A stretch of 64,000 bases of DNA from Setophaga petechia. Taxonomy: Eukaryota; Chordata; Aves; Passeriformes; Parulidae. The translations under genes and the position numbers were made by a program. The DNA is taken from assembly GCA_024362935.1 (NCBI GenBank), contig JANCRA010000001.1, forward strand, positions 54,691,930 through 54,755,929. The letters are read 5' to 3'. This document shows positions 50,501-62,600 of the stretch, one piece after another (the first letter of the stretch is position 1; every line of letters starts with the position of its first letter). The notes under the pieces are model-generated. The model was not told where the DNA came from. It did no database searches and saw nothing but the letters and a program-made list of their open reading frames with translations.

Positions 50501-51879
50501 TAAAGGACTTCTGAATTAATTAAAATAAAGTTATTGTCCAGAATTTGCTTGATATTCCTGTAAACAACAGGTGCATGCTAGGAACTAGGATGTAGGGCTA
50601 CAGGAGTCCAAAAGGACTGAAATACCCCCAGCTTTCATGTCAGTTCAGAAGCAGCCAGGAGAAGAGTCTCTGCTTTTCTAAAGCATGTTTTAGTTGGGAA
50701 GCAGATGAATCCTTAAGTCTTTGCCCTCCATTAAAATCTGTTGCACCAGAACATAAAACCAAAACATGTTTTACTTATACCTTGAATAACTTTGGAGATA
50801 CAGAATGGATTTCAGCTCTGTCTCTTTTGGACAGCTGTAATTACATGTCATTTCCTCACAGAACTTGAAAAGCACAACCAGTAACTGATTTAGTAACCTA
50901 TGTGACTCAGACGGGAGAAAATATTGCAAAGAGTCCTGAATTCCCAGAATATTAAACTCATGAAGGACTGTCTTCATGTCTGAGGATCAGATTCTTAAGG
51001 CCCAGTCTATGTAATGTTGCTTACATGGTTCTTGGCTCAACAGGGGGACCACAACCGTTGTATACTATGGAGCCTTTCAACATAATCTGAAGAGAACATT
51101 TCCTTCAGTGTAGCTGCAAAACACCATAAATAGGCATTCCCTTTGCTTCCTTACAAAGAACAAAATCTTGGACTTGGCTCAGTAAGACATCTGCTTCACT
51201 TGGGGGAGAGAATCCCCTTCACTTCTTTCCTACAACTATGACTATGCAATAGAATCAATACAAAAGGGACGAGTCTACATAATGCTCATTTTCTCTGACT
51301 TCATTATCTGCAAAAGAAGATTACAACACTACGCTGGAGTAAATTTCACTCCCTATATGCCCTTAAGGAAAGGTTAATTCACAGCAAGTAAGGGGGCAGA
51401 AAAACAGGGAAATCAAAGGGCTGTTATAACCACTCTCAGTTCTACTTTTTCCAAACACTTCACAGCTTTAAAGCTAAGCTGGTTTTTTTTCTTTTCTATT
51501 AAGTGGCTATTGACTAGAACAGATTAAACTGTCATGCAAATTGTTTAGGTATATCCATTATAGTAATAAGAAATACACATACATGGTTCCCTCTGATACT
51601 GAGACAATTGATGCCTACCACCATTGGTAAGACTGGAGACCGAGTGCCCACAGCTATTAAAGTACAGTGTTGCCTGTCCTTTCTCTTTCATTGCCTCTAA
51701 ATTGCTATAAAATTAGTACTTCACATGTCAAAATAACACTCCTGTAATGAACCTGTAACCTGCAATCTAGTCCCAGATAAAATGCTCCTTTGGTTTTGAA
51801 TAAAGAAAACATTTTCATCTATTTATTTTTTCTGTTCCTTCAGACAACAGTTGAAAACAATTAGCAGATAAAACATTAC
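47580..51879. other. Unique non-coding sequence with one long frame
   Basis: The longest open frame of the window lies at 48663-49157 (plus, 164 codons), but it opens at TTG. The first ATG is at 48765, leaving 130 residues plus the stop codon. The peptide is Ser/Leu/Lys-rich, has no domain I recognise, and no splice-site or promoter context supports it. No repeat family is recognised in the rest. Confidence 0.5.
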
Positions 51880-52235
51880 TTGCTCTTCGTTCTTTATATG
51901 CAAATACCACGGACACAGTGAAGATACTAAACAGTACTGGTGCCAGTGGAGACTCTTGAGGGACACCACTCATTGCTGGTTTCCATTTGGACACTGAGCC
52001 GTTGACTGACTCTTCTCTGCCTAATGGTCCTTCCATCAAATTAATGTCTTTCACAATTTAGAGGCAAGAATGTTGCAGAAGTCCAGAGAGATGACACCAA
52101 TAGCTCTTCCCTTGTTCACTGATGTTAATCCACCCTTGAAGGCTGCAGGCTCAGTCTCAATTGGTCCTTGGTGAATATTTGCCCTTGGTGAAGCCATGCT
52201 AGCCACCCCTAATCTAACTTCTGTAAAATGTTGCA
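51880..52235 (-). mobile_element. CR1 LINE reverse-transcriptase fossil
   Basis: On the minus strand this is a piece of CR1 ORF2, in the order expected for the reverse transcriptase. HGFTKGK lies near 52190, GRAIGVISLDF around motif A near 52080-52115, and then VNGSVSKWKP and GVPQESPLAPVLFSIF near 51930-52000. The motif A aspartate of LDF is kept, but the following codons (normally KAFD and beyond) are deleted and replaced by CNILASKL. A further stretch before VNGS is shortened, and stops and frame changes separate the blocks. The usually conserved GVPQG reads GVPQE. No motif C (YADD) is visible at the lower end. It is a dead internal fragment: neither the endonuclease part nor the 3' UTR is attached. 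Confidence 0.88.
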
Positions 52236-55200
52236 CACCTTGTTGGTGTTTTAATTAAGGATATGCCTCTGTCATTTTAATTTAACAAAACTTATCCAAT
52301 GTGTGGTACAATTTTTTAACATAAGACTTGCAGGAAATGTGGTTGTCAAGCAAAAAAAAAGTTCCAGCAACAAAGGTTATGCTATCTGATTGTTCAATGA
52401 GAATAATGTGAGACACTAGAGAGGATTCCTTGGTTTTCAGCAAGCAGCAGACTACTATAATACACACCACCCAATCATAATCTTTAGGAGCCAATGAGGG
52501 GCGACCAGAATTTTGGATTTGCTGGTAATGCTACTAAAATCTTCTATTTTGTAAATTGAGTCCTTGCACATATTGCAATTGAGAAGCTTGTGATTCTTTT
52601 ACAGGACTGTTACTCCAGCAATGTCTGCGACTGACTATATTCTGCCTGTGGTTGTGATTTCATTAAATCAGGGTAACAACTCTGAGAAAAAATTTTTGTT
52701 AGAAAACATGAATACAAACAGAAAAATCTAGGCCCAACCTTTGTATCACAGTAAGATGCAAAAATTTTGACAAACCACTGTTCAATGGGCAACTATGACC
52801 TAAATTCCTCTAGTTGAATACTTTCTGCAAGCCAAACAAGGAAGAATTTACCAGTATGAAATATACCCCTTTTCAAACCCACTGGCTTCCCAGGACTTCA
52901 TTGTCTTATCCATAAAGCTTTGCACCCTCTTGAAATTGCTTTAATTAATAGTGTGTGTCTGGTACCCAGTAAACTGGTTCCGCTGCCATTTCCACTGCTC
53001 CTGTTTTTTCCATTGTGGTAACAGAATCATCATTGCTTGTTCTCAGTTCTGTACTACTTTTTCTGGTTTTCAACCAGCTTCAAAGACTTGTTGCAAGTCT
53101 TTATTGCCTCTGATTCACCATCTTTTCATACATCATGTGTAGTTTCCCCATGTGATTTATGTATTTATTTCTTCCACCAGCCTCTTTTAGCCTGCAGTGC
53201 CTTATCCTCCATTTTTCTCTCCATTAACACTTCTAAAGACATGAACCCTGCAACTATTTACCAGATATACTTAATAACTATAATTATGTTTTGCCTCACT
53301 TAAATTTTATCTCTTTTTAAGTATGCCATCACGTAGTCCTTCTACAATATGTCTGACTGGAATCGTTAAGTAAAATTCAGTTTCACTTACAAATAGTTAC
53401 CCATAAGAAATCATTTGGTTTGTTGCTGTTCCTGTTAGATGCTTCAATTCAGTTATTTACTCCTGAACAAAACTTTTCTCTGGAAGTTGGCATATGTCTA
53501 AATTACTTCACCTCTTGTCTTCCCTTCCACTTTTCTGTCATCATAAGTCATCTCCCAAATATAAGACAACATTAGGGAAGGCAAAGGAAGACCAAGAGAG
53601 TGTAGGACAGTGCAGTGAAGTGAACAGAGCAGAAACAAGAGAATTATCAGACTGAAGAATACAGGAAAAAATTGAGGAAGAGGTGAACACCAAAGGAAGA
53701 CGGGCAAATGTGAAAAATAGAGCTGAGCATGAAAAAAGTAAAGAAGGCAAAAGGAAAGACTTGCAGAAAACACCATAGCCATAGATAGCAAAAAGATTAG
53801 ACAATAAGAAAGAACAGGCAAAGAGGAGACGGAAAACAAAGGAGATTAATCAAGACCAAAAAAACCCAAAAAACAAAACACCCTAGGGAGATGATCTGTA
53901 TCAGAAATAAGGGGTGTTTTTAACCAAAATTGGAGATGCCTGGTATAATGGGGAACACTACAGCCCAGAGTAGGACAATAAACAGAATAAATATTTTAAA
54001 ATAAATGAGCACAGAGTGACTAGAGCAGTTGTGCTGCTGTACACTCTAAACTGGAAAGAGGTAAGTTATGAACATTAATCTGGTGTTTCTCTACAATTGA
54101 AAAGGAAAGCAGAATGCTAAAAGGAATAAGAGTAAAACTAAGACTGAATATTAGGGAGGGGGTTTTTGCTATATGCTCTTGATACCTCTATGTGCTACAG
54201 TATATTGAATAAGAATAATAAAACCACAGAGCTCTGCTGTCATCACACAATGATACATGGTAACTGCAAATGTACATGTTACTTTGGGGTATATTGCTTC
54301 TGATTGCTTATTTCGGCCTTTTGCCAAGCTGCAGTCTGCCCCATTCTTGCTCAATATGATAAATATTTTTAATGGAAATGGAATACACATCAAAAGATGA
54401 GATATAATTGTTTTATGAGGCACTGGTTATAGGCCTCATGCTTATTTGGGCTCATTTTGCTACAAAAAGGCAATTATTCTACAGTACAATGGAGTACATG
54501 GGATCAGTGCAGCTTTTGAGGTAATTTCTTATGAGAAATTGCATGTTGGCAGATGCACTGATTTCAACTGAGGCACCCATCTGCATCTGAAAGCACAGGA
54601 TTCTCCAACAAAAAGGAACCTGCAAAGTAACCAAATGAAACCGTCTGAAATTATATTGTCAATTTGACAAAATATACTTGGTTCTTAGGGTGCTTTTAAT
54701 GCACAGTGCTTGGTTATTACCTTCATGATCATCTTGCCTAAGGAAAAAAGACAGAGTGACTTGACAGAGAACACTTGGCAGATGCAAAGCCTGAAATAAT
54801 CCCATGAATTGGTAACATCAGCTTTGTTGAAGTTGCTATTAAAATTCGAACGATCTCCTACTGTCCTGGGGCTTAAGCACAGTTTTCCTGTCAGATTTTC
54901 TATTAATTTATCAATCTAACCAGGAAAAATGACAATGGCCTCGTTCTTTTAGGGACAGGTGGCATCTCCCACTTGTAGCATCCTCTTTGAAGATTGCTGA
55001 AAGGACAACTAGCCCCCTAGACAAGTAGCTGTGCCGGGGAAAAGGAATGTCTAGTGCCAATCTTCCTTTCCAGGTGGACATGGCACAACAGTTGGGCTTC
55101 AAGCACGGTTACGTATCTGAGCAAGAGATAACATGTGCTTGTGAGGGCAGTGCATGCCCTTACAGGCATTTCCTAGATCCTCCTTGGCAAATGCAGCAGG

Positions 55201-56837
55201 CCAGATGGAACTGTTCCTTGGGCTGCCAGTTGGACCACCCTGGTTTGTACCAAACAGGATTTTAAAAAAAACCCAAGGGGATGGAAAAAGTCTGAAAATT
55301 AGCAACTAAAAATAAACAGGAAATGAAGGCAGAACTGTTTCACATGAAGTGCCATAAGTAAATAAAACACAATTGTCCAGTTGAAATTATCAAAATTATG
55401 AATTTAAGTAAAAACACTGTCAATAGTGAAAACAATGCCAGAGCAGAAGGGAAAGGAAGAGCTAAATTGAAACAAAAAAGCTAAACAATCACAGCTACAA
55501 CAATGCTATCACTAGAACCACACCTGGATATCTTCAATGTGAGGTAAAGGAATGTGTGAGAAGTATGCCATTTTGAAGGTCTGAAACATGTTAACTTCAG
55601 CAAGTTTCCTTAATATCCTTTGGAATTCCTTTTTTGTCACAGCATAGTCTGCTGCTCGAAATTTTTTTTTCCTTTAAGTAATAGATCTGAAAAATTAAGG
55701 CTCAGGCCAAGTACATAATGGAAGCTTGGGTTCTATAATTTGTAAGGATGAGCAATAGATAGCAGAAAGTCACTGCATTATAACAACAAGAATACTTCAC
55801 TATTTACCCAGGATCAGTTAAGATTTAACGCAGATTTTTTTTCCAGATGAATGTTAAGACACTGTTGATCTGCAGGACACATCATTTTCAAAAGACATTA
55901 TTTAATGGAAATACAATGCCAAAGAGAAATAGCACCAGCTACAATTTGATAATACTGTTTAAAGCTCAACAAATGAGAAGAATCTCTCAAAAATGCAAGG
56001 CACAATCTCTGTTGCTGAGATAAAAACTAGATGATCTACACACGACCTTTTCCTCCTGTAGGTTCTGGCACTGCAAGGAAGAAAATTGCTTTCTGACTTT
56101 TCTATTTAACAGTCACACCAGCAAAACGTAACACAGAAAGCAAAGTGTAAACAGACATTATTTACACAAAGTGTCATCTATGCTAATATTGAGATACTGA
56201 GTAAAATACTCCAATATGCAAATCCTTTTGGTATTTCAATCATCTGAGACCTTGAGACACTAAAGGCTGTGTTTTATAATTTTGGAGTTTTACACAAATG
56301 CAGGAACTGGAGCACTTTCATCATCTAAACAGTTCCCCAAGAAATTTAAACACAGTGAAGCACAATCAAGCCTTATCAGATAGCTTATTAAGTAGGACTT
56401 GCTGGGATACTTGAACTGTTCGCCAAAACAACACAAGCAGCCGTGTTTGTGCAGCAGGCCAGGAGCCTTGAAAAGCCTTGCTCTTCAGCAAGGTGAGTTC
56501 CACTGAGCAACACTTGGGTCTGTGGGGTAGCTGGCGAGGGAAACAACAACAACAGAACAACAACAAAAAGGAGACACTCCTTTCCCGCAGGACATAGGGA
56601 ATGTGAAGCATCCAGGACAACAAACTGAGGAAGAATCACTTCAGAATTCTTTGGATTTGGTGCACTCTCCCTGCAGTTAAGGCAGAGACAGAGTCAGAAT
56701 CTCAGGTGTTTCCACAACATCTCTGTCACCACTTTTCAGGGCAGCTGTCTCTGAAGTGCCACCAAAGAAAGGACCTCTCAGTGGTCATGCCTGTCTACCA
56801 AATGTCCTAAGTTAACAGGTGAAACAGCACAAGGTTT

Positions 56838-56838
<1 letters not shown>
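52236..56838. other. Unique AT-rich sequence with a purine-rich tract
   Basis: No gene recognised. From about 53570 to 53880 the plus strand is strongly purine-rich. This keeps stop codons rare on the minus strand and explains the two overlapping minus frames there (53498-53839 and 53541-53804), which look like low-complexity Leu/Ser/Phe peptides. Nothing else stands out. Confidence 0.55.

Positions 56839-56866
<28 letters not shown>
56839..56866. repeat. T28 homopolymer
   Basis: An uninterrupted run of 28 T. On the minus strand it would be a poly-A tail, but the sequence before it shows no AATAAA and no coding remnant. Confidence 0.9.
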
Positions 56867-56869
<3 letters not shown>

Positions 56870-59360
56870 TCCCATGGCTACAAGGGTAATCTTTTTCTGG
56901 TTAACTCTGCCTTATGAGCACCAACAGTATTTCTATATTTGGAATTTAAGTATTGTGGAGAAGACTAATTCAACATAACCGAGGCAGGCTAACAAAGAGG
57001 ACATCATAAGACTGTTTAAGAGGGTGGAAGGAAATTGCATCCTGCTTTAGTTGGCAGGCCACCTCTCTTTCTTTCGCTACCAAAATGCCACTACAGTTTA
57101 ATATCCCGAAGTGATAACGGACAAGATGGAGCACAAAGGATTTTGTTGCTGTTTTCTGGGTATGGCTTTTTTGCCTCTCAAAATAACACAGAAGGATCTT
57201 TATTGAAAGACCCTGGGGCAGATTTGTAGTTAGAAATTGTTCAAACTGAAATCAACAGAGACGTGACAGTTTCAAACAGCTGATGGGCCTTCTCTTCTCC
57301 TTTACAATTAGGACTTGAATGTGGCCCTAAAAGGATCACAGGAGGTCCCAGCACAGAATTTCCATGTCTCAAACATCAAGTGCAAAAATCTCTGCCACAG
57401 GTTTTAATGAAGCTTTTTCTTCTTTAATTCTTACAGCACGCACACTTCAAAAGCAAAGAATTTTGCAAATTTCCAGTAATTTAGGAATTTTCAATCTCAT
57501 AGAGAGCAAAGCTTATGTTTTCCTTTCACAAAGTTAAAATTTACATTAAGACCCAAACAACTAATTAATAAATTAATCAAACTATTAATTTAACATCTTC
57601 TTTTCTAAAAAAATAAGATTAAATCTTTAGTAATTTACTTAAAACTGTTCATAAGACAAAACCAGGAAATCACCATTTAGAATATTATCTATAGCTCAGA
57701 GTTCACACCAGAGTTCAACAAGTCTCAATTACTGCCCAGAGATGTTTAATTTGATAATAGAAGGAAGCATGCATTTTCTCCATATACAACAGTACCCTAA
57801 TAAATATTCCTTCTACAATCTCCATATTTCCTTAGTTTACTTAAAATTTACTCTGTTATTCTAGACTACTGTAATATGAATTAAATGACAAAATCAAAGG
57901 CAGATTGCCACTGTGCGAGGCAACATACAAATACATTTAAAATACAAATGGAAAATTAACTTCCAACAGGCTTAAAATAAAAGACTACAGTTATATTGAA
58001 CTAACTTACAGAATGAAGATTTTTAAAATAGTTGTATTTAGCTTTCTCTTTCATGTCTTATTCCAGTACCATGACCGTAGTAAGTAAATTTCCAAAAGCA
58101 GATGATTCAGACACTGTTTTACCCATGACAACATGTGAACATAAAATTAATTTTGATGCACATTATACCAAAATGTCAATATAGATTCTGCAAATAATGT
58201 TCTGTAGCAATACTCATATTTTTCAGTGTCAGCTAAAGTGTTTAATGAAAACTAATTACCCATTCTCAGTATGAAGCACTGATGGAGTTGGCGGTGGAAT
58301 CACACTTGGGTTGCAGCACTCCTCACCATCTCAGCCAAAATCCACACAGCCAAGGGTGTTGGCTACCTGTAAAGCAGTGATTTCATCATTTCCAATTGTC
58401 TCCTTTCTACAGACATGTAAACAAATCAGAGCATCAACCAATACGGCTCTTTGGAAAGCTGCATTTCCACAAAGAAAGCAAATTCAAGAAATTTCATCTC
58501 CATAGTATTTTACATTTTATTTTGAAAATGTAAAACTGTCACTATGAAAAATAATTTATCTTTATCATTCATTTGAACAGGAATATTTGAGTATTCATGT
58601 GCTTCTGACATATGACGATACAACAGATCCTCAGTTCTTTTCTATCAGGACAGTAATAAATTCCTCAATGTTTATAAATTGTGACTCAGAAAGCATCAAA
58701 CCTCTATGACAAAGCACAAAATCTCAATTTTTGTTGCTTTCTGTCAGAGCCCTTGATACCAATGAAAAAGTGCATGCTTATTACATGTAGTAATTTAATA
58801 ACACAAACTGCAGTGTTCCTTTCTATTTTGTGGGTTGCCATACACAAAGACTGTATCTTACATGCCAAATGAAGCAATGAAACATTATTCTCATTTAAAC
58901 ACTACAGAAAGTTACTGCACAGCCTGGCTAAATAATTTTCTGGGAAGAGTTTAGGTTTGGGAGTGGAAGAAAAATTCCTATTATAAACAAGTACTTAGCA
59001 CTTAAGAAGCGCTTTGCATCTCTACAAGGCTCCTCAAACAAGTACATAAGAATTGTGAGCATTGTACAAGTAAGGTCACTGAAATGGGCATCTTTAAGAA
59101 AGATTTAAAAAGAAGTGTTTTCTCAAAGAATCAGAATACACTGCAATGGTTTCTGTTTCAGAGCTAATCAAAACCCATGGCTTCCCCATAGCTCAAAAGT
59201 AAATTGGTACATGAAACAATTCTATTGTCCTATCACTGCATGACTGAAAATATTCCATATCAATGTAAGATTAATGAGTATAAAAAGAAATGTGAGTAGG
59301 TAAGTAAACAAATAATAGCTAGCTGACATCTTTGCACTCACAAGAAATAAAGTATCAGCT
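56867..59360. other. Unique AT-rich non-coding sequence
   Basis: No gene or repeat family recognised. An 11-bp hairpin occurs at 58508-58535. Open frames are 64 codons or shorter. Confidence 0.6.
58508..58535. repeat. Short perfect inverted repeat (11-bp arms)
   Basis: TTTTACATTTT (58508-58518) and AAAATGTAAAA (58525-58535) are exact reverse complements with a 6-nt spacer. It is AT-only apart from one C/G pair, so chance is likely. Confidence 0.6.
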
Positions 59361-59672
59361 GAAGTTCAGGTCCAGAGGAGAAGGATCTCCACAGTGAGGG
59401 GAGAATCAAGACAGAACAAGGCGTAATGACTTTAAACTGACAGAGGTCGGGTTTGGGTTGGATATTGGGAGGAAATTCTTTACTGTGAGGGTGTTGAGGC
59501 CCTGGCACAAGAGAAGCTGTGGCTGCCCCATCCCTGGAAGTGTTCAAAGCCAGGCTGGATGGGGCTCTGAGCAATCTGGTCTGGTGAAAGCTATCCCTGC
59601 CCATGGCAGGGGGTTAGAACTTCATGATCCTCAAGGACCCCCCCAAGCCAAACCATTCAATGATTCTATGAT
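59361..59672 (+). mobile_element. CR1 LINE, 5'-truncated 3' end
   Basis: A forward avian CR1 3' segment. The coding-derived part shows 'gttggatattgggaggaaat', 'tctttactgtgagggtg' and 'gaagctgtggctgccccatc'. The 3' UTR follows with 'cctggaagtgttcaaagcca' and 'ctgcccatggcagggggtta'. It ends at the terminal repeat 'caatgattctatgat' near 59672, without poly-A, as CR1 does. The segment differs in subfamily from the 11900-12207 copy. A poly-C run (59639-59645) and small indels break the frame. Frames at 59338-59604 (minus) and 59458-59676 (plus) are shadows of the repeat. The 5' boundary is approximate. Confidence 0.93.
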
Positions 59673-62600
59673 ATGACATTTAGGAGAACCTGTTGAATGA
59701 GCTCTGGATCAAGCCACAATAGAGAGGATGATGCATATGTGAAGGAATCTTGATTTCATTATTCACTATTTCTTCTCTATTTTACCACTAATTGTTGTTC
59801 TTTCCTTTTTTCTTCAGTATTTTTTCAGTTATGGTCTTGTTTTATTATTATTCATAAATCTTAACATTCTTCAAATAAAAGATATTTATCTAGTTCTACC
59901 TATCAGTGAGTGAATTGATGTCTGCATTGAGAAAGGATGTAAAAAAAAAATCACAATTAACTCGTTTAAATGTTACACCTTTGCAGAATTCTCTCATGCT
60001 ACTGGATGGATCCCAAGATACAGTGTGGAATCCTATTCCAGAAATCTCTAAAATAAGGATCAGTAAGAAGGAAGCACAGGACTGTATCCCCATCAAGTTG
60101 TTTTCTAGAGGCGTCCTGTTTATGCCCTACATGACTCCTTCCCTGTAGGAAAACAGAAAGATTAAATAACTCACAATTACTCTGTTATCTTCTTGAAATT
60201 ACATTTTTAACATCTTGTTCAAATCAGTATTAAAACTTTAAAACTCTGTCTCGTACCCAAAAATACTGGAAAATTTAGAATTATTACCTGCCCACTCAGC
60301 TCTGTCAAAACAATTTGATTGTGCAGACTTCCAGACTAGTTCACTGATTTCTTGGTACAATAGCACTCTCAGGGAACATGCAGCTGTCACTTAGAAATGT
60401 TTCCCAAAGTTTTGTCTATACAGATTACCTCCTCCTGAGACATGCAAGTGCCCCTGGTGTTAAAGTTCAAACTCTCTGGAAAGCCACGCTTGGTGGAGCG
60501 ATACACAAACCTCCCAGAAGAAATGAACATTTGGTGTGAGGATCTACTAAAAAAAACCAGAGGTCCAGAGAGAACAACCCACACAGTCTCTCTGCTCCTT
60601 CAAGCTGCCAGAGGCACAGGATTCAAATGTCCTCAGAGCCTTCCTTCCTTACATATATTCAGATAAGTTTATCATAAACAGTTCCACAGAAGTTCATCTC
60701 AGACTCTGTATTAGGAAAAAAATAACTGCTGGAACAAAGAATTCCCTCGTGAACACCCAGCTGATCCCTGAGTTTCCAAAAAATGTTGAGTGGCAACAGA
60801 AACTCAATCTGACTCCCACTGATACTTGACTGATTTGCTAGCAAGATTCAACAACCTGTCTGTGGCATAGACATTGTCCTGCAAACAATGTATTTCCATA
60901 TTCAAAATCACTAAATAACATTATTCCACTGGATGGGTCTCAAAAAATTGATCCCTCATGAAAGCCAATACTATATCTGAGTGGTGACCTATATCTATTA
61001 ATCTTGTCTCAAAGACAGAAAATAGTCTGTAATTTTGTATAGTCCCTGGAATGCTATGATTCCGTTTTACAATTTAAGCTTTATTCTAAAAAATTATATG
61101 GGGAGCAGGAAAAGTTAAAAAGCTGGAATAGTGATGAATTTGAATCATATTTTTGCCCAAATTAAAACCAAATCTCTGTTGTAAGGGTTAAGTGCAGTCT
61201 GTTTACCTCATTCAGACAATATCTAGTCTGCAGTGACCATTCCTTGGGAAATTAGGGATTCCCTCACATCTGTAACAAATTACATGGAGCAGTACAGCTC
61301 ATCCTTAAAGTTCATTTGATAGTGATTGTAATACATGCCTTAAGGTTAGGATGGAGCGCTTAACTCAATCACTTGATTATATGCAGAATTTCAAATGCTG
61401 CAGAAGCCAGGCTGCACATGGAAGTTCTGGGATTGAGGACAAGTCACCTGGAAATCAAGGCTGTTATTGTTCATATCCTACCACAGGCAGACCACATTCA
61501 TAGGGAGAACACTACTATTTAATGGAGAAAGAAACATGCAATAGACTAGAAGGAGTTTTCTATTAGAGCTGTCCAGGAACAGATGGTTCCAGCATCTGCT
61601 ATTGTCTCTCCTTATCCTGGGTAATTTATTTATTTTTTAAAATGTGGTTTGGCCTTAAGTTCAGTCAAAGTTCATCTGGCATCCACATCAGTTTACATCT
61701 TTATCCGAAGATCTTCTTTGTTCATGCATCTTACAGTCAAATGAAAGAAATTACTCACACATTGCCACCTGTGTGTGAACCCACCACCTACTAAGATTTA
61801 TTTCTCACCAAAGTTAATGGACTCTTTACCTCAAGGTTTGAAGAATTTACACAGTCCAATCTGTCTTTGAAGACTGCATTCCTGGCAGAATAGTATCAGG
61901 CTGCAGAACCAGGGAGTCCCAAAACCTGATGGTTTGACAGGACTCTGTGTGGCTGAAGCAGCTTTATGACCACATCCTAAGCTACTGCCCAAACGAGTGC
62001 AGGCATTCCCTTCTAATCACTGTGAACCTGAGCATGGCTTTCTTGGTTAAAGGTTCACTACTGTAAATAATCTAAGATCCATGGGCCTGAAATTTGCTAT
62101 GCATCACGGAGTGGGGAGGGGGCAAGCAAGCCAAACGGAGTGACTTCAGTGATAGATTCCCAAAGAATACCCTGCATAAGATTTAGCTTTTTACAAAATC
62201 ACCTGCTTCCACCAGCTTTTTCTTTACATGACTGGGACTCAGGCTACAGCTTTAATCGTCTCCAGACTGATCTCATCTGGTTAAGATTCAAGCTGGTAAC
62301 ACAATGTTCCCAATGCCCCTTCACGGAAACAGGACAGAAAAAGTAAAGAGAAGAGAGGGTAACATTTGCAACCACAGGTCAGTGGAGGCTGGACAGGCAC
62401 CTGGACACACTGGCCCGATGTATGTATGACACTACACAGGAGGGCACACCAGCCTGCAGAGCTCACAGGTGATGCCAGAAACGTGAGGCAGCGTTCGGCA
62501 CTGCTTGGAATCACTTAACATGGCAGAATGACTGATTTGGGGCAGGCTGCTGGCACAGGGCTGGGCATGAGTGTCAGGTACACACCCTGTGTGCCAGGGC

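Noticed and set aside
53498..53839. Two overlapping hydrophobic minus-strand frames
   Set aside because: They arise from the purine-rich plus strand, which leaves few stops on the other strand; the peptides are low complexity.
56839..56866. Poly-T run as a minus-strand retrocopy tail
   Set aside because: No AATAAA or coding remnant precedes it on the minus strand; a homopolymer expansion is simpler.
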